Source of the DNA: Bacteroidota bacterium | Lineage (GTDB): Bacteria; Bacteroidota; Bacteroidia; Bacteroidales; F082 | DNA: 64,000 nt | Reading direction: 5' to 3' | Assembly: GCA_018830105.1 (NCBI GenBank) | Contig: JAHJTC010000004.1 | Location: 1-64,000, forward strand | Shown here: positions 27,590 through 40,800 of the stretch, in pieces | Position numbering within the stretch: the stretch's first letter is position 1 | Layout of the letters: the number at the start of each line of letters is the position of its first letter | The notes under the pieces: generated by a model | Told to the model about the DNA's origin: nothing | What the model saw: only the letters and a program-made list of their open reading frames with translations | Databases searched by the model: none | Position numbers and translations under genes: made by a program

Positions 27590-27624
27590 ATTCTTCATTC
27601 TTCATTCTTCATTCTTCATTCTTC
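27590..27624. repeat. Microsatellite, five copies of ATTCTTC
   Basis: A perfect 7-bp tandem repeat, preceded by degenerate copies from about 27560. It is non-coding and potentially variable between strains. Confidence 0.85.
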
Positions 27625-27654
27625 TCTTTTCAATAAATCCCTTAACGGTTTTAA

Positions 27655-27690
27655 AAACAAAAAGGCCCGCCAAATCGGCAGGCCTTTTCT
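27655..27690 (-). terminator. Rho-independent terminator after the PorP/SprF-like gene
   Basis: AAAAGGCCTGCC and GGCGGGCCTTTTT form a strong stem (one G-U pair) with a short loop. On the minus strand it is followed by a T-rich tail (TTTTTGTTTTT). It lies 16 bp beyond the gene's stop and would end the giant-protein operon transcript. Confidence 0.8.
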
Positions 27691-27705
27691 GTTCCCAAAG
27701 CAAGG

Positions 27706-28833
27706 TCAGAACGGAGAACACTCAATGGGGGAGAAGTTGCGTGTGTTCACATTCTTGATAATATCCGTTTGCTTAAAGAACTTCAGGTTGTCAAATTCAA
27801 GTATCAGGCTGATCTCATGCGATGGGCCTGCAAAATTATTGTTGGTACTTATCGCCATATCATGCGAGTAAACCAGCTTCATGCGTGAGCCTTCGCCAAA
27901 ACCCACATTAATGCCTGCAAGAAAAATCATACTGGACTGTTCCGTGTATTCTAGCACATCATTGCGAAACCAAAGCCCCAGGTAGATATGCGACATATAC
28001 AGGTTTAATCCAATATTGAAATTGCTCAAGCCTGCTTGTTGCTGATAGAGCACCCCTGGATTCAGTTTAAAGCCTTTTCGCCTGTTGTAGTAGCCTTCAT
28101 ATTCTGATACATCAATAATCAAATCGAAATGACCAACATATTTACGGGGCAATGGCGCATCCAGGTTAAAGAAAGTTTGATTGGGCTCCATCAGGTGGTG
28201 CGCGGCAGCACCAAGCGTTCCCACTACGTTATTGCCTTCGAACTGGAATACTGTCCCAAATGAAAAATCAGGGTAAACCACTTTGTTGGCTGCCGGCGTT
28301 GCAAAGCTTGAGGGGCCAATATATCCCCAACGGGGATCTAACTGATCAGCAAAAATTAAATTTCCGTCCCAGTTCACTTCTTTGGTAACAAAAGCTGCCA
28401 TAGCACCAACCTGTATCACCGCACTTTGCGATAAAGGAATACGTACTGCCGGCAAAAAACCTGTGGTAGTGGTTTTTATAGTTCCTAAACCTTCACTGGT
28501 TTGATTAAACAGCACACCAATACCACCGGCACCGGGAATATTTCTATCGGCAATGTCCATGCTAAAATTGGTGAGGTAGTTTTCGCCCGGCAAATCCATC
28601 CACATCTTGCGGGCATGCATTCTCACCTTAAGACCCAGCGATAATCCTGTATAGGCCGGATTGTAGTAAGTGGGATTGTTAAAGTACTGCGAAAAATGCG
28701 GATCCTGCGCCGAAGCAGTTTTGGTAAAACTGAAAGCCAGGAATAAACCAAGGATCAGGATTAAGGCTGTGGGTTTCATAAGGAATTGATTTGCTTTTCC
28801 GTTAATCAAAATTTTAGCTGTCTTTTTCATCAT
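27706..28833 (-). CDS. PorP/SprF-family type IX secretion-associated membrane protein
   Basis: 375 aa with an N-terminal hydrophobic signal (about 19-42, LILILGLFLAFSF then ASAQ). The hallmark sequence after cleavage is DPHFSQYFNNPTYYNPAYTG, followed by a beta-barrel-like body and C-terminal LILEFDNLKFF. This is the PorP/SprF family, usually encoded next to T9SS cargo with a type B sorting domain and thought to help secrete or anchor it. An AAGGAGG site just before ATG 28833/28830 supports the longer start even though a second Met (28779) starts the more typical signal. It is 13 bp downstream of the giant protein gene, so they are co-transcribed. Confidence 0.92.
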   Translation of the reverse strand: MMKKTAKILINGKANQFLMKPTALILILGLFLAFSFTKTASAQDPHFSQYFNNPTYYNPAYTGLSLGLKVRMHARKMWMDLPGENYLTNFSMDIADRNIPGAGGIGVLFNQTSEGLGTIKTTTTGFLPAVRIPLSQSAVIQVGAMAAFVTKEVNWDGNLIFADQLDPRWGYIGPSSFATPAANKVVYPDFSFGTVFQFEGNNVVGTLGAAAHHLMEPNQTFFNLDAPLPRKYVGHFDLIIDVSEYEGYYNRRKGFKLNPGVLYQQQAGLSNFNIGLNLYMSHIYLGLWFRNDVLEYTEQSSMIFLAGINVGFGEGSRMKLVYSHDMAISTNNNFAGPSHEISLILEFDNLKFFKQTDIIKNVNTRNFSPIECSPF

Positions 28834-28846
28834 ATCCTCCTTTCTG

Positions 28847-31800
28847 TTAACGGATTAAGTTAATGATACCATAGGGCTTAAGATTGCCATCTCCATTGTC
28901 CGACCCTTCCCATATTGTGCCGTCCTTAAAGGTGGCTGAGGCTTTCCAGATGTAGGAGCCGGTGGGCAGATCCTGATTGTTGTAGGTGCCATCCCAGGCT
29001 TCAAGCGGTTTGCCGTCTTCCAGCGCCGTACTTGTCCACACCAGCTGACCCCATGAGGTATACACTTCAAGGAGGTACGTTTCCAGGTTTTCACCCAGCC
29101 CTTTAAAGTTATTCACTTCCGGATCGTCACTGTTTGGAACAAAAGTATTGGGGAAATACAGTCCTGTGAAAATGATCTCGTATTGATTGATGGCCGTATC
29201 AGGGCACAAATGGCTGTTGTAAGCAACCAGCATCACGTCGTAGAGTCCGTCTTCTTCAAACTGATATACAGGATTTTCCTCATCGGAGAAGTCGCCTGTC
29301 ATGAAATCCCAGAAGAAGCTTGAAGCTGTTGCATCACTGGTGTTTTCAAAAGCCACCTGGCCTTGCTTACCTTCATAGCGGTCTTCGTAAATAAAACTGG
29401 CAGTGGGTATGGGGTGCACAGGCAGGCTGTGGCGTACCGTATCGCGACAGCTGTTGTCGTCTTCAATAACCAAGGTGGTAAAATAGGTGCCGGCCTGATT
29501 GTAGATATGCTCGGCCCAACGATCTGTTGAGGTAGAGTCTGTCCATGGATTTCCATCAGTATCAGAGCTGACAGGATCGCCAAAATGCCAGAAATAACTA
29601 GCTATTGGAGCGCCTCCTTCTGCACTCAGGTCGTTGAAATAAGTGATATAGGTGGCACAGCTGTCCACGGCGATAAAGTCGGCTGTGGGTGGCTGATAGA
29701 TTTCTATTTCGCTGACCAAAGTATCCGTACAATCATATTGGTTGGCAACAACCAATTGCACATCAAACAATCCATAATCCGGATAGCGGTAGGACGGGTT
29801 TTGTTGCGATGAGGTGTCATTCAGCGTGCTCAGGTCACCAAAATCCCAAAGCCAGGAGGTTATCGGCAGGCCATTGCTGATGGAGTTGTCCTGGAACAGC
29901 GCAGCGGTATTCTGACAGACCGGCTGCGGAATAAATCGCGCTGTAGGCTTGGGATAAATGGTTATCGTATCCGTGAAGGTGTCAGTAAACGGACTTCCGT
30001 TAACGGTAGCTTCTATGGTCAGGCTCACGATAAATTCGCCGCCTTCAACAGCAGCGAAGGTGTGACAAACCGGATTTTCCTCACTTGTGTAAACATAATC
30101 CGGCGTATTGTCGCCAAAGTTCCATGTCCAGCTAACGATGTTACCATTGTCGGCTGCGATATAGGAATTTTCGGTGAAACAGATGGTCGAATCAGCACAC
30201 AATGTCACATTCGGTGAGATAAAGGAAGCCTGAATGCAGGGATCCTGATTCACCTCTTTGGCAATGGAATCGGTGCAGCCGTTGAAGTTGGTCACGATGA
30301 GTTTTACCTGATAGCTGCCACCCTGATCACTGTATAAATGCGAAGGATTCTGAAGCGTTGAAGTGTTATCAGGTCCCGAATCAGGATCGCCAAAGTCCCA
30401 GAACCAGCTTTGTACCAATGCACCGTTGCCGTCTGAAAGATCGGTATATTGTGCCGGTGTCTCGCACAGGCCGGGCAGGTATTCAAAGTCGGGTAGGGGC
30501 AGGCCATTTACAGTAACTTCATGGTAAATTGTATGCTGACAGCCATTAATATTGGTAGCGGTAAGCTCTACAAAATAATTTCCTGCCACCGCAAAGGTAT
30601 GACTCGTCGTATCTCTGTAGGTGAGGAAAATATCAGAGCCATCGCTGAAATTCCAGGCATAGCTCACAATGGAATCATCCACAGGCAGGTAGCTGGCTTC
30701 AAAAAAGGTGGGCTCGCCCTGACAGACTTCCGTTGCTGTAAAATCAACGCTTAGCGGTTCCCAAATACAGATTGTATCAGTTACAGTCGAATCACAGCCA
30801 AAGGCATCGGTAACCGTAAGACTTACCACATAGCAGGTGTCAGTTTCCGGGAAGATATGGTTCGGATTAATCTCGTTGGAGAAATAGCCGTCATGGAAAT
30901 TCCATTCATATTCAATTATCGGACTGCCATTGCTGCTGCTTTCAGATTCGTTGAAGAAGAACACCTTGCCTGAAGGATCACACACCTGATTGGAACTAAA
31001 GGCTGCTATTGGTTTTTCATAAATGGAAACCCAACGGCTGATGGTCTCAAAACAGCCGAAATTGTCTGTTACTGTTAGCGTAACCAAATAGTCATCTGCC
31101 ATGGCATAAAAATGTGCCGGGTTTTGCAAATCTGAGGTGTTCCCATCGCCAAAGTCCCAGGCCCATTCTTCGATAAAGCCATTCAAACTTACCGTTTCGT
31201 CCACAAAGTAAGTGGTGTCGCCCAGGCAACCGTTGTTCAAACTGAAATCAGCAATAGGAGCATCGTTTACAAAGATCGGATAACTGATGCTGTTCTGGCA
31301 CTGATCAATAGCCGTAACGGTAAGGGTAACATCATACTGGCCGGGCTCGGCATACATATACGAAGGACTTTGCTGGATGGACGTTCCGCCATCACCGAAT
31401 TCCCAGAACCAGGTATTGATATTTTCGCCAATACCGGTAAATTGTGCCGCAGTGTTCAAACAGATTGAATCATTGTCTATGGTGAAGTCAACCGTGGGCA
31501 GTTCGCTCACGATAAGCTCTTTTACAATGGTGTCGGTGCAGCCAATGGTGTTGGTCACAATCAGTGTAACATCAAAGGTGTCGGCAACCGTAAACAGATG
31601 CGAAGGATTTTGCAGTGTGGAGGTGTTGTTGATGCCTGAATTGGGGTCACCAAAATACCATTCCCAGCCAAAGAGATCCGATCCACCATTGGTGGAAGTA
31701 AGGTCGGTAAAGAGTACCGGACTGCCCAAACAGCTTTCGTTATAGCTGAAATCGGCAATGGGACTGGCTTCTACCTGCACCAAACGACTGCTGGTGTTTT

Positions 31801-34800
31801 CGCAACCGGAATTGTCAATCACCGTCAGGCTGACTTCAAAAGTGCCCGGGTTAGCAAACTGATAGGCGATATTCGGGTCATCGGGTGCATCGATAGTGAT
31901 TAAAGTGCCGTCATCCATATCCCAAATCCAGGTCTGTATAAAGCCATTTGGCGTGGTCGACTGATTGGTGAAATACACACTATCCGTAGAACAAATTGGG
32001 CTGGTGCTGGTGAAAAGCGAAACAGGATTTGGCATCACAACAACATCCAGGGTATCGGTATTGCTGCAGCCATCAGGTGTTTCAGCTGTCAGCGTTACCA
32101 TAAAGTTGCCGGTTTGGGTGTAGGTGTGTTCCGGATTTTGTTGGGTCGAGCTGTTGCCATCACCAAAGTTCCAATTCCAGATTACAGCTCCTGCTGCGGT
32201 ACCGGTGAAAGTGACCGGACTGCCCAAACAAAGCGTATCGCTGTCGGCAGTAATTTCTACCAATAGCGCCTCATCAACCGTAATGGAATTCATCACAGTA
32301 TCACTACACCCATTGATATTGGTAATGATCAATGTAACATCATAAGCTCCCGGAGCACTGAAACTATGCTCAGGATTTTGCAATAAAGAGGTATTGCTTG
32401 TGCCTGAAGCCAAATCACCGAAGTCCCACTGCCAGCTAACAATTTCGCCTCCACCATTTTCCTGTGATAAGTCAGTAAAGACTACCGGGCTTTCAGCACA
32501 AGTGCCGGCATAGTCAAATGCACCAATTGGTCCAGGTGCAACAATTACTTCATGGCTGATGGTATTTGAGCAACCATTGCTGTTTGTTACCGTAAGGCTG
32601 GCGTTATAGGTGCCATCACTGGCGTAAAGGTGATTTACGTCAGGATTATCGGGGAAGGCAACAACTACATCTGCGCTGCCATCGCCAAAGCTCCAGATCC
32701 ATTCCGTGATATGACCGGTAGGGGAGCTGGAGGCATTGAAGAATTGCGTCGGTGCTCCGCTGCAGCTTGGGCTGTCGGTGGAGAAAGCCGCCAATGGCTC
32801 TTCGTTGATCACCACATCATGCTCCACATAGCCCTCACAGCCGTCAATTGCTGTAACAGTAAGCGAAACGGTATAAGTTCCGGGGTTAGTATAGATGTAT
32901 TGCGGAGTCTGCTGAATAGAAGTGCCGCCATCACCAAATTCCCAGAAGTAGGAAACAATATCTGTTCCGGTGGGGGTGAAGTCGATGGGTTCATTGGGGC
33001 AGAATGCAGGTGCATCAGTAGCAAAATCAATATCAACAGTTTCGGTTACGGTAACATCGGCTTCAAAAGTATTGGAACAACCTTGCGTATTGGTTACCGT
33101 AAGGCTCACCGTGTAAAGGCCGGGGGCAGTAAACAGGTGCGATGGATTTTGCAGTGTCGAGCTGTTATTGACACCAGAAAGTGGATCACCAAAATCCCAA
33201 GCCCAGCTAAAGAGGTCAGAACCTCCGTTGGGTGATGAAAGATCGGTAAACAAAACGGGCTCGCCGAAACATGTTTGCTCAAACGTAAAGTTGGCAAGCG
33301 GGCCGTTTTCTGTCACCACCTGTCGGGTAAAGCTGTCTTCGCAGCCTGTTACATCCGTTACGGTTAGCGTCACATTGTAAGTGCCGGCATTGGTATAGAT
33401 GTGTGATACATCGGGATCGTTGGGCGCGTCAATGCTAACAGTATTGCCATCACCAAAGTCCCACAGCCAGTTTGAGATTCCGCCATTGGGCGAAATGGAT
33501 AGATCTGTAAAATAAATAGACTCATCCGGGCAGCCTGGAGCCGTATTGTTGAAGTTGGCTGTTGGAAGCTCATTCACGCTGATGTTTTCAGTTGCCGTAG
33601 CCGTGCAACCATTGGCATCCAAAATATCCAGGGTAACGGTGTAGTTGCCGGCAAACTGATAAAGGTGGGTGGGGTTGGCCTGTGATGAAGTATTGCCATC
33701 ACCGAAGTTCCAGAACCAGCTGACGATATTGCCGCCTGTGGCACTGAATACAAGCGGAGTGCCCAGACAAACTGTGCCTGATGGAACAGTAATTGCTACC
33801 ACTGGCTCAGGATCAACGCTAATGCTATTTACTACGGTGTCGCTGCATCCGTTGGAGGCGGTAATGATCAATTGCACATCGAAATTACCAGCCGAACTAA
33901 ACTGATGCGTTGGATTTTGCAGTCCGGAGAAGTTATCTACGCCCGTAAGCGGATCGCCGAAATCCCACTGCCATTGCACAATCGTTCCGGCACCATTGGT
34001 TTGCGAAAGGTCACTGAACTGTACATCATTGTTGGCACAGCTTGCTGTATAGTCGAAGGCGGCTACTGGCGCCGGTTCCACTTCAATGGTGTTGATCACA
34101 GCCGAGGTGCAGCCGTTATCAGTGGTAATAAGGAGACTTACGTCATAAATTCCACTGGAAGCATAAACATGGGTAGCATTTGGATTATCAGGGAAATCAA
34201 TGATAATGCTGTTACCATCGCCGAAATCCCATTCCCAGCTCGTAATAAATCCGGCTGTTGTAGATGAGTTGTTGAAGAACTGAACTTCCTGACTGCCACA
34301 AACGGGGTTTTCATAGCTGAATAAGGCTACTGGCAACGGATCGATGGTCACCACTTTGGTTACGGTATTGGAATAACCGCCTGTATTCACAATCATCAGT
34401 GAAACATTGTAATTGCCCGGAGCAGCGAATTGGTGCTGGGGATCCATCAGGTTGGAGGTAGTGCCATCACCAAAGTTCCAGTTAAAGCTTACCACATCAG
34501 TGATATCAGTTATTGTTTGATCTACCGTAAACTGAATTGGCATATTAGCACAGCTGATATCCCAGGTAAAGTCAACAGGAGGATGATCCGTTACCGTAAG
34601 GATCATATAATCCGATACAGTCTCCGTATCGCAAGGCATATTGCCGGTAGCTGTTAGCGTAAGCTGCACACTGCCCATAGCGAAGTCTTGATTGCTTGGC
34701 GTATAGGTTGGATTTAGGATGCTGGCATCATCAAAAGTACCGGTACCGCTGGTTGACCAGCTAATCGACTGGTAATTGGAAGCAGCAGATCCCACGATGG

Positions 34801-37800
34801 TGAAGCTGGTGTTGATATCCACGGTTGCATCGGGGCCGGCATCTGCCAAAGGAAGCGTGCCAAAGCTGAGAATCATCTGATCGGCATCACTGGCGCAGGG
34901 TGGATTAAGCGCTTCCAAAGTTAGCGTAACAGCACCTGCAGCGATGTCTGCTGCACTTGGGATATAGGTAGTTAACACATCGCCGGGGTTGATAAAGGTT
35001 CCGCTTCCGGATGTTGTCCAGCTTGCAGCTGTTGCATTCTGAATGGATGCAGCTGCCGGTGTATAGCTTTCTGTTTCACAAATCAGGGCATCGGGGCCTG
35101 CATCAGCAATAGGAGTATCTGTTATGCTCAAAACCAGTGCATCAACGAAGTCGCCGGTACAAGGTGCAGCAGCTGATGCGGTGAGTTGTAGCGTGATTTG
35201 TGTTCCTATCTCAGAAGCATCAGGGGTGTAAGTAGGGGTGAGCGAGTTGATATTACTCAGCGTACCAGCGCCGTTATGGGTCCAGACCAGGGTGCTGTAG
35301 TTAAACTGCACACTGGCATCCTGTACCGTATAATTGCCCAACACACACACCGCAGCATCGGCTCCGGCATCAACAACCGGGAACCGGTTGATGGTGAGGG
35401 TCATATTATCCTGCACATTGTCGCAGGAGGCATTGGAGGCGGTGAGGGTTAAAGTTGCAAAACCCAGGTTGATATCTGCTGTTCCCGGGATATAAGTAGG
35501 ATCGATGATTGTGGGATCACTAAAGATACCATCACCTGATGAGCTCCAAAGCAAATCGGTTGAATTGCTTACAGCGGCATCAACAATGGTGTAGTTATCT
35601 GTTTGGCAGATGGTGGCATTGGAACCGGCATCAACTGTGATATTATCCGAAACATCAACAAAGATAGTGCTCACGCTGGCGGGTAAAGCTCCGCAAGCTG
35701 CCGAAGGATTGGCAGTGAGCGTAAAACTGATCGGACTATTGGCTACATCAGCAGCCGTAGCCTGATACAGTGGCGTAAGGGTATTGGCGTTAGTTAACGT
35801 GCCACTTCCTGTTGTGGTCCATTGCAGACTGCTGTAATGATCAGCAAAGGCATCTTCGATCGGATTAAGCCCGATACACATCTGCGAGGTGGTGCCGGCA
35901 TCGGCGATGGGCGCCTGATCGAAACTCAAGGTGAGCTGATCCGAAACATCCGGACATTGTCCGCTGGAAAAGGCTGTGAGTGTTAAGGTGACAACTCCGG
36001 CATTGATGTCGTTGGCAGATGGGATATAGGTTGTGTTCAATACATTATCAGCAGTAAACGTACCACTTCCTGAGCTTACCCAGAGCAGGCTGCTGTAGTT
36101 GCTTGCTGTGGCATCGGTATTGGTGTAGTTTTCTGTTTCGCATATTGTTGTATTGGTGCCGGCATCCACTTGCGGGCCTTCCACATAAGTGATTGTCATC
36201 TGGCTGCTGGCCGGATTGGCGCATGGACTCACCGGATTGGCCTCAAGGGTGAGGAAAACAGTTCCCAGGCTTATATCCAAGGCGCTTGGTATATAAGTGG
36301 GACTTAGGCTGTTACTGTTTACTATACTGCCTGTTCCTGAACTGGTCCAGTTAAGGCTGCTGTAACTGGATGCTGAGGCATCCGTTACGATATAACTTGC
36401 ACCATCGCATAAAGTAACATCTGACCCGGCATCGGCCTGTGGCAGCGATTCAATCGAAAGACTCATCACATCCGTTGTTTGTCCCGAGCAGGGTGCCTGA
36501 GCAAAACCAATAAGGGTGAGCTGCACTGTTCCTGCCTGTAAATCATTTGGACCGGGAACATAAGTTGCATTAAGTAGGTTAGGGTTGTCGAAGAATCCAT
36601 CACCTCCTTGCCAGAGCAAACCGGCGGTATTGAGCGAGGTGGCATTGGCCAGGGTGTAAGTGCCATTTTCGCAAACCACATCATCTGTTCCGGCATTCAC
36701 TGCCGGATTGCCCTGAATAGTAAGGGTTAGTTGGTCGCTTACATCGCTGCAAACCGTATTGGAAGCAGTAAGTGTAAGTACGGCATTTCCATTAAGGATA
36801 TCATTAGTTCCGGGCGTATAATCGGGATTGAGGATGGTGTTGTCAGAGAATACACCGTCGCCACTGCTGCTCCAAAGTAAGCTGGTGAAATTGCTGGCAC
36901 TTGCATTCAGGCTGTGGATGCTGCCTTCGCAAAGGGTAGCGTCCGAACCTGCATCTACAGTCATATCGCCTTCAAAACTGAGCACAAGGGCATCAGTGGC
37001 ATTGCCAGAGCATGGTGCTATCGGGCTCGCTGTAAGGGTCAGAAGCACAGAGCCATTCAATACGTCTGCTGCTGATGGTGTATAAGTAGCGTTCAACAGA
37101 TTGGGGTCGTCAAAGGTTCCGCTTCCACTACTTGTCCAGCTGACTAAAGTATAATCAGCGGCAGTTGCATCAGCCAGCATATAGGGACTAACATCGCATG
37201 AGGTGATGTCGTTCCCGGCAAAGACTGCCGGAAGGGCAATCACATCTAGTTGCATAATCGACTGCTCCGTTACTGCACTGCAGGTGCCAGTTCCATCTCC
37301 TGATAGTGTGAAAGTGATGGTATTGCCAGCATCGGCAGGGGCAGGGGTGTAGGTGGGGTTCAATGCCGAGTTGTTGCTCAGGCTGCCTGAGCCATTGTGT
37401 GTCCAGCTTACAGCTGAAGTGTTTGTTGCTGTGGCATCGCCAAAAACAATGGATTGATCCGTACAAGTGGTTTTATCGGTACCGGCATAAACTGCCGGGC
37501 TTTCTTCGATCGTCAGTGCTGCTGTAGCAACAACGGTTTCTGTGTTGCATGCTGCATTACCTGTTACAGTTAGTGTCAGCGTAATCAGGCTGCCCGGATC
37601 TCCGGCGCCGGGAAGGTAGGTAGGATTTATAATGCTTGAATTGCTGAACGAACCTGTGCCATTGTGTGTCCAAAGCAAAGTAGAGCCATTGGTAAAGCTG
37701 GCATCGTTGATCATTACAGCATTTGTTGAACAGCTTGTTTTGTCAGCACCGGCATAGGCTGTAGGTGATGCACTAAAGGTGACTACAGCCTCATCAGAAT

Positions 37801-40800
37801 CTGTATCACCGGTGCAATTACCCATGCCCTCAACGGTTAAGGTGAAGGTTACGGCATTTCCGGCATCAGCAGCTGCAGGGCTGTACAAGGGGTTCAATGT
37901 ATTGGTATTGCTAAGGCTGCCTGCTCCGTTATGTGTCCATGTGGGATTGATTGCATCTGTCATCGAAGCTGCTGCCAGACTGTAATCTGACAAAACACAG
38001 ACAGTAGCGTTAGGGCCCGCATTGGCTTGCGGAGCTGGATCTACAATGATATCCACCTGATCACTGGTCGGATTACCGGCACAGCCGTTGATACCATCAA
38101 CAGTTAAAGTTAGTGTTACCGTATTTCCGGCATCGGCTACAGATGGAGTGTAAATGGGGTCAATGATGCTGTTATTATTCAGGGTGCCATTGCCATTATG
38201 CGTCCATATCATTGTTCCCACACCGGTTACTGCAGCATTGGTGATTTGCACAGCCTGATTCTGGCATGTTGCAACATTGGTGCCTGCAAATACTGTTGGA
38301 AGGGCATGAACAGTAAGCACCAATTCATCAACTGCAGCCGGACATCCCCATGTGCAGGTTGCTGTGAGCGTGAGTGTTACGCTTCCTGTGCTGATATCAT
38401 TAATGCCCGGAGTATAAACAGGATTCAATATTGTTTGGTCAGTAAAGGATCCATCGCCTGATGTGGTCCAGAAAAGTGTGTTGTAATCTGTGGCCGTGGC
38501 ATCGGCTAAAGTATAGGACTGATTTTCGCATAGCTCGTCATCTACACCTGCATAAGCAGTAGGCTCAGGAAGAAGTTGCAGAACAAGGTTATCTGAGGCT
38601 ATGGGACAGTTTGTGCCATTGGTAGCTTCCAGACTCAGTGTTACCAATCCGTTGATTAGGTCATTCGGTCCTGGTGTATAAGTGGGGTTGAGCAGGCTGT
38701 TGTCGTTAAATGTTCCATCGCCACTTGTGGTCCAGCTTAATGAATTATAGTTGCTTGCGGTGGCGTCGGCAATGGTATAGTTGTCGCCTTGGGCAATTGT
38801 AGCATCAGCTCCAGCAAAAGCAGCAGGTGGATTACTGAAAATAAGCATGAAATTGTCAGTAGTAGCTGCCGAACAAGGTGCCAACGGTGATGCGGTGAGT
38901 GTTAACATTACGCTTCCACTGCTAAAATCAGCTGCAGAAGGAGTATAAACAGGGTTCAAAATAGTAGCATCATCAAAGCTTCCTGTTCCGCTAGTGACCC
39001 AATTTAATGCACTGTAATAATTGGCGGTAGCGCTGTTGATATTATAGGGATTGGCATCACACAGCTGTTGATCGGCCGGTGCACTGGCTTCTGGTCCAGG
39101 CAGGATCGTAAGGGTTATATTGTCGCTGTCCTGTTCCGTAATGCAGCCATCTATGCCACTTACTGTCAGCGTTAGGATTACGCTTCCTGCTGAGTTATCA
39201 GCAACAGAAGGCGTATAAATGGGATTTAAGGCATTGGGATTGGAGAAAAATCCTGTACCTGTGCTTGTCCAGATAAAACTACCGGCCTGGCTTGCTGTTG
39301 CAGTGGTAATATCATAGGTTTGATTGCCACAAATTGTAGCATCAATCCCGGCATCAGCTGTTGGTGGTTCATTGATGATTACTACTAGATTATCGCTGGC
39401 GTTGCCGGTGCATGGTGGTATTGAACTCACGCTTACTGTGAGTGTGGCACTGCCGTTGGTAATATCCGCGGCGCCGGGTGTGTAATTTGGGTTGAGGGCA
39501 GTAGGGTTGTCAAAACTGCCATCACCACTGCTTACCCAGCTCACCGCGAAGTAGTCCGAAGCGGTTACACCGCTCAGGCTGATGGTATTGGAACCGCAGA
39601 CTTCAAGGTTTGCTCCTGCCTGCACGCTTGCCGACTGCAATACGTTTAGTACCATCTGATCTGTATCTGAAGTGCCTGCGCAACTTCCCGAACCGGTAGC
39701 CGATAGGCTTAAAGTAACAGAACCGGCTATGATATCGGCTCCACTGGGTGTATAGGTGGGGTTAAGGATCGTGGAATTATCGAAAATGCCTGTGCCTGAA
39801 GTCTCCCAAATCAGTGAGGAATAGGAACCTGCAGTAGCATCGTTGATGGTATAGCTGCCACCATCGCAAACAACACCGTTTTGACCTGCATAAACACTTA
39901 CCCCGTTGGTAAAGGTGACTAGGCTGAAATCGGAGACTGTGCCTGCACCCGAACAGCCGGCCATGGGCTCTGCCGATAGTGTTAAAGTAACTTGTCCTGA
40001 GGCAATATCAGCTGCCGAAGGGACATAAGTCGCGTTTACCAGGGCAGGGTTGATAAAGTATCCGGTTCCGTTAGTTTGCCATAAAATACTGTTGTAGCTG
40101 GAGGCTGTGGCTTCTCCCATAAAAATATTTCCTCCCGCGCATTCTTCACGATCAGGTCCGGCAGATACGAGTGGTGGATTTGTGAAACTGATTGTCATCT
40201 GATCCTGAATGGGATTGAAGCAAGGTGCAACAGGATTACCTGTAAGTGTAAGAACAACACTGCCATTGGTGATGTCGGCAGCACTGGGCTGATAGGTAGG
40301 GGTGAGGGTATTTCCATTGGTCAGCGTACCAGTACCTGTGCTTGTCCAAACCACTGAAGAGGTGTTTGCAACACTTGCTGTAGTAACAGTATAGCTTGAT
40401 GTAGAACAAATTGCTGCATCATTTCCTGCATCAACTGTGGGGCTGTTTTCAATAGTTAGGGTCAATTGATCAGTCGCCGGTTGATTACAAGGTGCTGCAC
40501 CCTGAACAGTAAGGTTAAGGTTAACTGTTCCCAAAGCAATGTCCTGAGCGCTGGGATAATAGGTTGGAGTAAGCGTATTTTGCTGGAAGAACGTTCCGGT
40601 GCCTGAGCTTGTCCACTGTATTGTTGAGGCATTGGTGGCTGTAGCAGAGGTTACTACAAAATCAACTGTCTCACATATGGAGGCATTTGGTCCTGCATTT
40701 GCAGTCGCCGGCTGTCCAAAACTAAGAACAAAAGAATCAGAACTATTTGCACAACCAAGGTTGGATGTGGCAGTGAGCATAAGGGTTACACTTCCAATGT

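Noticed and set aside
27480..27871. Plus-strand frames of about 100 aa
   Set aside because: Derived from the ATTCTTC microsatellite, the terminator and the end of the PorP/SprF-like gene on the other strand.
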